Source: Mycobacterium shinjukuense (GTDB taxonomy: Bacteria; Actinomycetota; Actinomycetes; Mycobacteriales; Mycobacteriaceae). From it: DNA of 64,000 nt. Below the pieces are notes generated by a model, which was given only the letters and a program-made list of their open reading frames with translations, searched no databases and had not been told where the DNA came from. The translations under genes were made by a program, and so were the position numbers. Positions 62,120 through 64,000 of the stretch are shown piece by piece. Each line of letters begins with the position of its first letter. Within the stretch, counting starts at the first letter, position 1. The stretch is from the NCBI RefSeq assembly GCF_010730055.1, contig NZ_AP022575.1:4216001-4280000 (forward strand), given 5' to 3'.

Positions 62120-62839
62120 TCAGATCACCCGAGCGTCGCCGAAGGTCATCTCCACATTGGCGGCCGACTGTGACGCCAGGGCTCGCTTGGGCAGGCCCAG
62201 CGAGGCCAGTTCGTGGGCGTAGGGATGGTCGCCCAGCCGTATCCGGGCGCCCCCCGGTCGTGCCCGCATGCCCGATACCCGCATCTCCCAGGGGATCTCC
62301 CGGGTGACGCCATCTCGGTGGGAGTAGGTTTTCAACACGTGCGACTCGTGCGACCTCAACGAGGGCACCGGCAGACCGGGACGGAACTCCATCGCGGCGA
62401 TCAGCCGCCCGCCGGCGCTGACGTCGAACCCGAACTTGCGGCCCTCTGCGACGGTGAAGTCCGCCATGATCTTCGGGAAGCCCCAGATGGTGCGGCCGGC
62501 CTCGAGGGTGAACTGCTGATCCACCGGCAGGTGATGGATGAACGCGGCGGCTTGGGTGAGGGCTTTGGGCCCGCGGACTCGGGTCCCGGGCGGGTTCACC
62601 ATGACCGCGGTGCCGTATTCGTGGTATTGCCCCAGGTCCCCGTCGACATAACGCACCAGCATCTGCATCACGATCGCCCTGCCGGGCAGGTGTTCGCACA
62701 CCCGCAGCCCGCTGTACTCGATGAGGCGTTGTGCGGCTGCGGCCGAGACCGAGAACATCGCGGAATGCAGGTTTGCCGTGCGGATGCGCACCGGCATGGT
62801 GAGCACCGTGCCGGCGATGGTGTGCTGCGAGACGGGCAT
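62120..62839 (-). CDS. Acetoacetate-decarboxylase-fold protein (Rv3519-like)
   Basis: A 239-residue protein, near the length of Rv3519, from ATG 62839. It shows the acetoacetate-decarboxylase-like pattern: LVRYVDGDLGQYHEYG in the middle, and GRTIWGFPKIMADFTV, where the Lys of the GFPK motif would be the Schiff-base residue of the true decarboxylases. Members of this fold also act as aldolases or hydratases. It is divergent from cyp142 with only 28 bp between, and convergent with the LLM gene. Its role in sterol use is suggested by position only. Confidence 0.85.
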   Translation of the reverse strand: MPVSQHTIAGTVLTMPVRIRTANLHSAMFSVSAAAAQRLIEYSGLRVCEHLPGRAIVMQMLVRYVDGDLGQYHEYGTAVMVNPPGTRVRGPKALTQAAAFIHHLPVDQQFTLEAGRTIWGFPKIMADFTVAEGRKFGFDVSAGGRLIAAMEFRPGLPVPSLRSHESHVLKTYSHRDGVTREIPWEMRVSGMRARPGGARIRLGDHPYAHELASLGLPKRALASQSAANVEMTFGDARVI

Positions 62840-62867
62840 GACGCTCACTGTAGTTCGGAGGATTGCC

Positions 62868-64000
62868 ATGGCTGAAGCTCCCGACATCGACTTGGCCGAC
62901 GGCACCTTCTACGCCAGCCGTGCGGCGCGCGCGGCGTACCGCTGGATGCGGGCCCACCAGCCGGTGTTCCGGGACCGCAACGGGCTGGCCGCGGCGTCGA
63001 CGTACCAGGCGGTGATCGACGCCGAACGACAGCCCGAGCTGTTCTCCAACGCCGGCGGCATCCGGCCCGACCAGCCCGCCATGCCGATGATGATCGACAT
63101 GGACGATCCCGCACATCTGTTGCGGCGCAAGCTCGTTAACGCCGGCTTTACCCGCAAGCGGGTGAAGGACAGGGAGGCGTCGATCGCGGCGTTGTGCGAC
63201 ACGCTGATCGACGCGGTGTGCGAACGCGGCGAGTGCGACTTCGTGCGGGACCTGGCCGCGCCGCTGCCGATGGCCGTGATCGGTGACATGCTCGGGGTGC
63301 GCCCGGAGCAGCGGGACATGTTTCTGCGATGGTCCGACGATCTGGTGACGTTTCTGAGTTCACATGTGTCCCAAGAGGATTTCCAAGTCACCATGGACGC
63401 GTTCGCGGCCTACAACGAGTTCACCCGGGCCACTATCGCCGCGCGCCGTGCCGAGCCCACCGACGACTTGGTCAGCGTGCTGGTTGGTTCGGAGGTCGAC
63501 GGGGAACGGTTGAGCGACGACGAGTTGGTCATGGAGACGCTGCTGATCCTGATCGGCGGAGACGAGACCACCCGGCACACGTTGAGCGGGGGTACCGAGC
63601 AGCTGCTGCGCAACCGCGACCAGTGGGACCTGCTGCGGCGCGATCCGTCGTCGCTGGTTGGTGCGGTTGAGGAGATGCTGCGGTGGACTTCGCCGGTGAA
63701 GAACATGTGCCGGGTGTTGACCGCTGACACCGAGTTTCACGGCACGGCTTTGCGCGCGGGCGAAAAGATGATGCTGCTGTTCGAGTCGGCGAACTTCGAC
63801 GAAGCGGTGTTCTCCGATCCTGAGACGTTTGATATTCAGCGAAACCCGAACAACCACTTGGCATTCGGGTTCGGAACCCATTTCTGCCTGGGCAATCAGC
63901 TGGCCCGCTTGGAGCTGTCGTTGATGACGGCGCGCGTGCTGCAGCGGCTGCCGGACCTGCGGTTAGGCTCCGCTGACGCGGAGCTGCCGTTGCGGCCGGC
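62868..64000 (+). CDS. cyp142: Cytochrome P450 CYP142 (3' end missing)
   Basis: P450 starting MAEAPDIDLADGTFYASRAA with GGAGG upstream; 377 residues are present and roughly the last 20 lie beyond the right edge. The heme loop is FGFGTHFCLGNQLARL with Cys340, the I-helix is LIGGDETTRHTLSG, and ExxR is in EEMLRWTSPV. CYP142 oxidises the cholesterol tail with the opposite stereochemistry to CYP125 and can replace it in strains that have both. Having cyp125 and cyp142 intact in one window means tail oxidation is doubly covered. Divergent from the decarboxylase-fold gene. Confidence 0.94.
   Translation, partial: MAEAPDIDLADGTFYASRAARAAYRWMRAHQPVFRDRNGLAAASTYQAVIDAERQPELFSNAGGIRPDQPAMPMMIDMDDPAHLLRRKLVNAGFTRKRVKDREASIAALCDTLIDAVCERGECDFVRDLAAPLPMAVIGDMLGVRPEQRDMFLRWSDDLVTFLSSHVSQEDFQVTMDAFAAYNEFTRATIAARRAEPTDDLVSVLVGSEVDGERLSDDELVMETLLILIGGDETTRHTLSGGTEQLLRNRDQWDLLRRDPSSLVGAVEEMLRWTSPVKNMCRVLTADTEFHGTALRAGEKMMLLFESANFDEAVFSDPETFDIQRNPNNHLAFGFGTHFCLGNQLARLELSLMTARVLQRLPDLRLGSADAELPLRP

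Overview
The window is GC-rich DNA from a slow-growing Mycobacterium close to the M. tuberculosis / M. kansasii / M. marinum group. The evidence is the long run of steroid-catabolism genes in nearly the order of M. tuberculosis H37Rv Rv3566c down to Rv3518c (shown here in the opposite orientation), the PPE-MPTR proteins, the 13E12-family remnant, the Ddn nitroreductase and the VapBC pairs. I cannot name the species from sequence alone. Rv equivalences below come from memory of the H37Rv gene order and protein lengths, not from a search.

Layout. (1) 1-8120: an mce lipid-import operon cut by the left edge: two YrbE permeases, six MCE subunits and one Mce-associated membrane protein, tightly overlapped. 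(2) 8121-9499: a scar with no intact gene, holding a strong hairpin and a frameshifted, internally deleted 13E12 gene. In H37Rv the hsaACDB genes precede nat, so synteny is broken here. (3) 9500-32814: nat, then the KstR2 regulon for the last two steroid rings (aspB neighbour, fadE31-33, fadD3, fadE30, ipdF, kstR2, fadA6, fdxB, ipdC, ipdB, ipdA, echA20 and two SDRs). It is served by three near-identical KstR2 operators and interrupted by two tandem PPE genes (one frameshifted), a VapBC pair and a DUF559-type protein. (4) 32815-36399: ddn, a tandem-repeat locus, a frameshifted fadA5 and cyp125. (5) 36400-47254: the propionyl side-chain cassette (fadE28, fadE29, chsH2, chsH1, ltp2), a second VapBC, a MaoC hydratase, kstD and hsaEGF. 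(6) 47353-56685: two PPE-MPTR genes, a three-gene cassette of uncharacterised function, kshA with a small Cys/His-rich partner, and a gamma-carbonic-anhydrase-like protein. (7) 56702-64000: an operon with tandem DUF35, ltp4, ltp3 and an F420/LLM enzyme, a divergent second LLM enzyme, an acetoacetate-decarboxylase-fold protein and cyp142, cut by the right edge.

How the genes work together. Cyp125 and Cyp142 oxidise the cholesterol tail. FadA5, FadE28/29, ChsH1/H2, Ltp2 and probably Ltp3/Ltp4 shorten it. KstD and KshA open ring B. HsaE, HsaG and HsaF process the ring-A fragment. FadD3, FadE30-33, IpdF, IpdC, EchA20, IpdA/IpdB and FadA6 degrade rings C and D. KstR-type boxes (TnnAACnnGTTnnA) lie before fadA5/cyp125, kstD/hsaE, the Rv3531c cassette, kshA and Rv3521/Rv3520c. 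KstR2-type boxes (AnCAAGnnCTTGnT) lie before fadD3/fadE30, kstR2 and echA20/Rv3549c.

Most notable observations: an apparent 28-nt internal deletion that frameshifts fadA5; a 62-bp inverted-repeat element present four times, always just 3' of a gene and three times between convergent genes, with covarying stems; the synteny break at nat; and several short, uncharacterised genes tied to the regulon (Rv3527-like, the LLM gene behind ltp3, tandem-DUF35 Rv3521).
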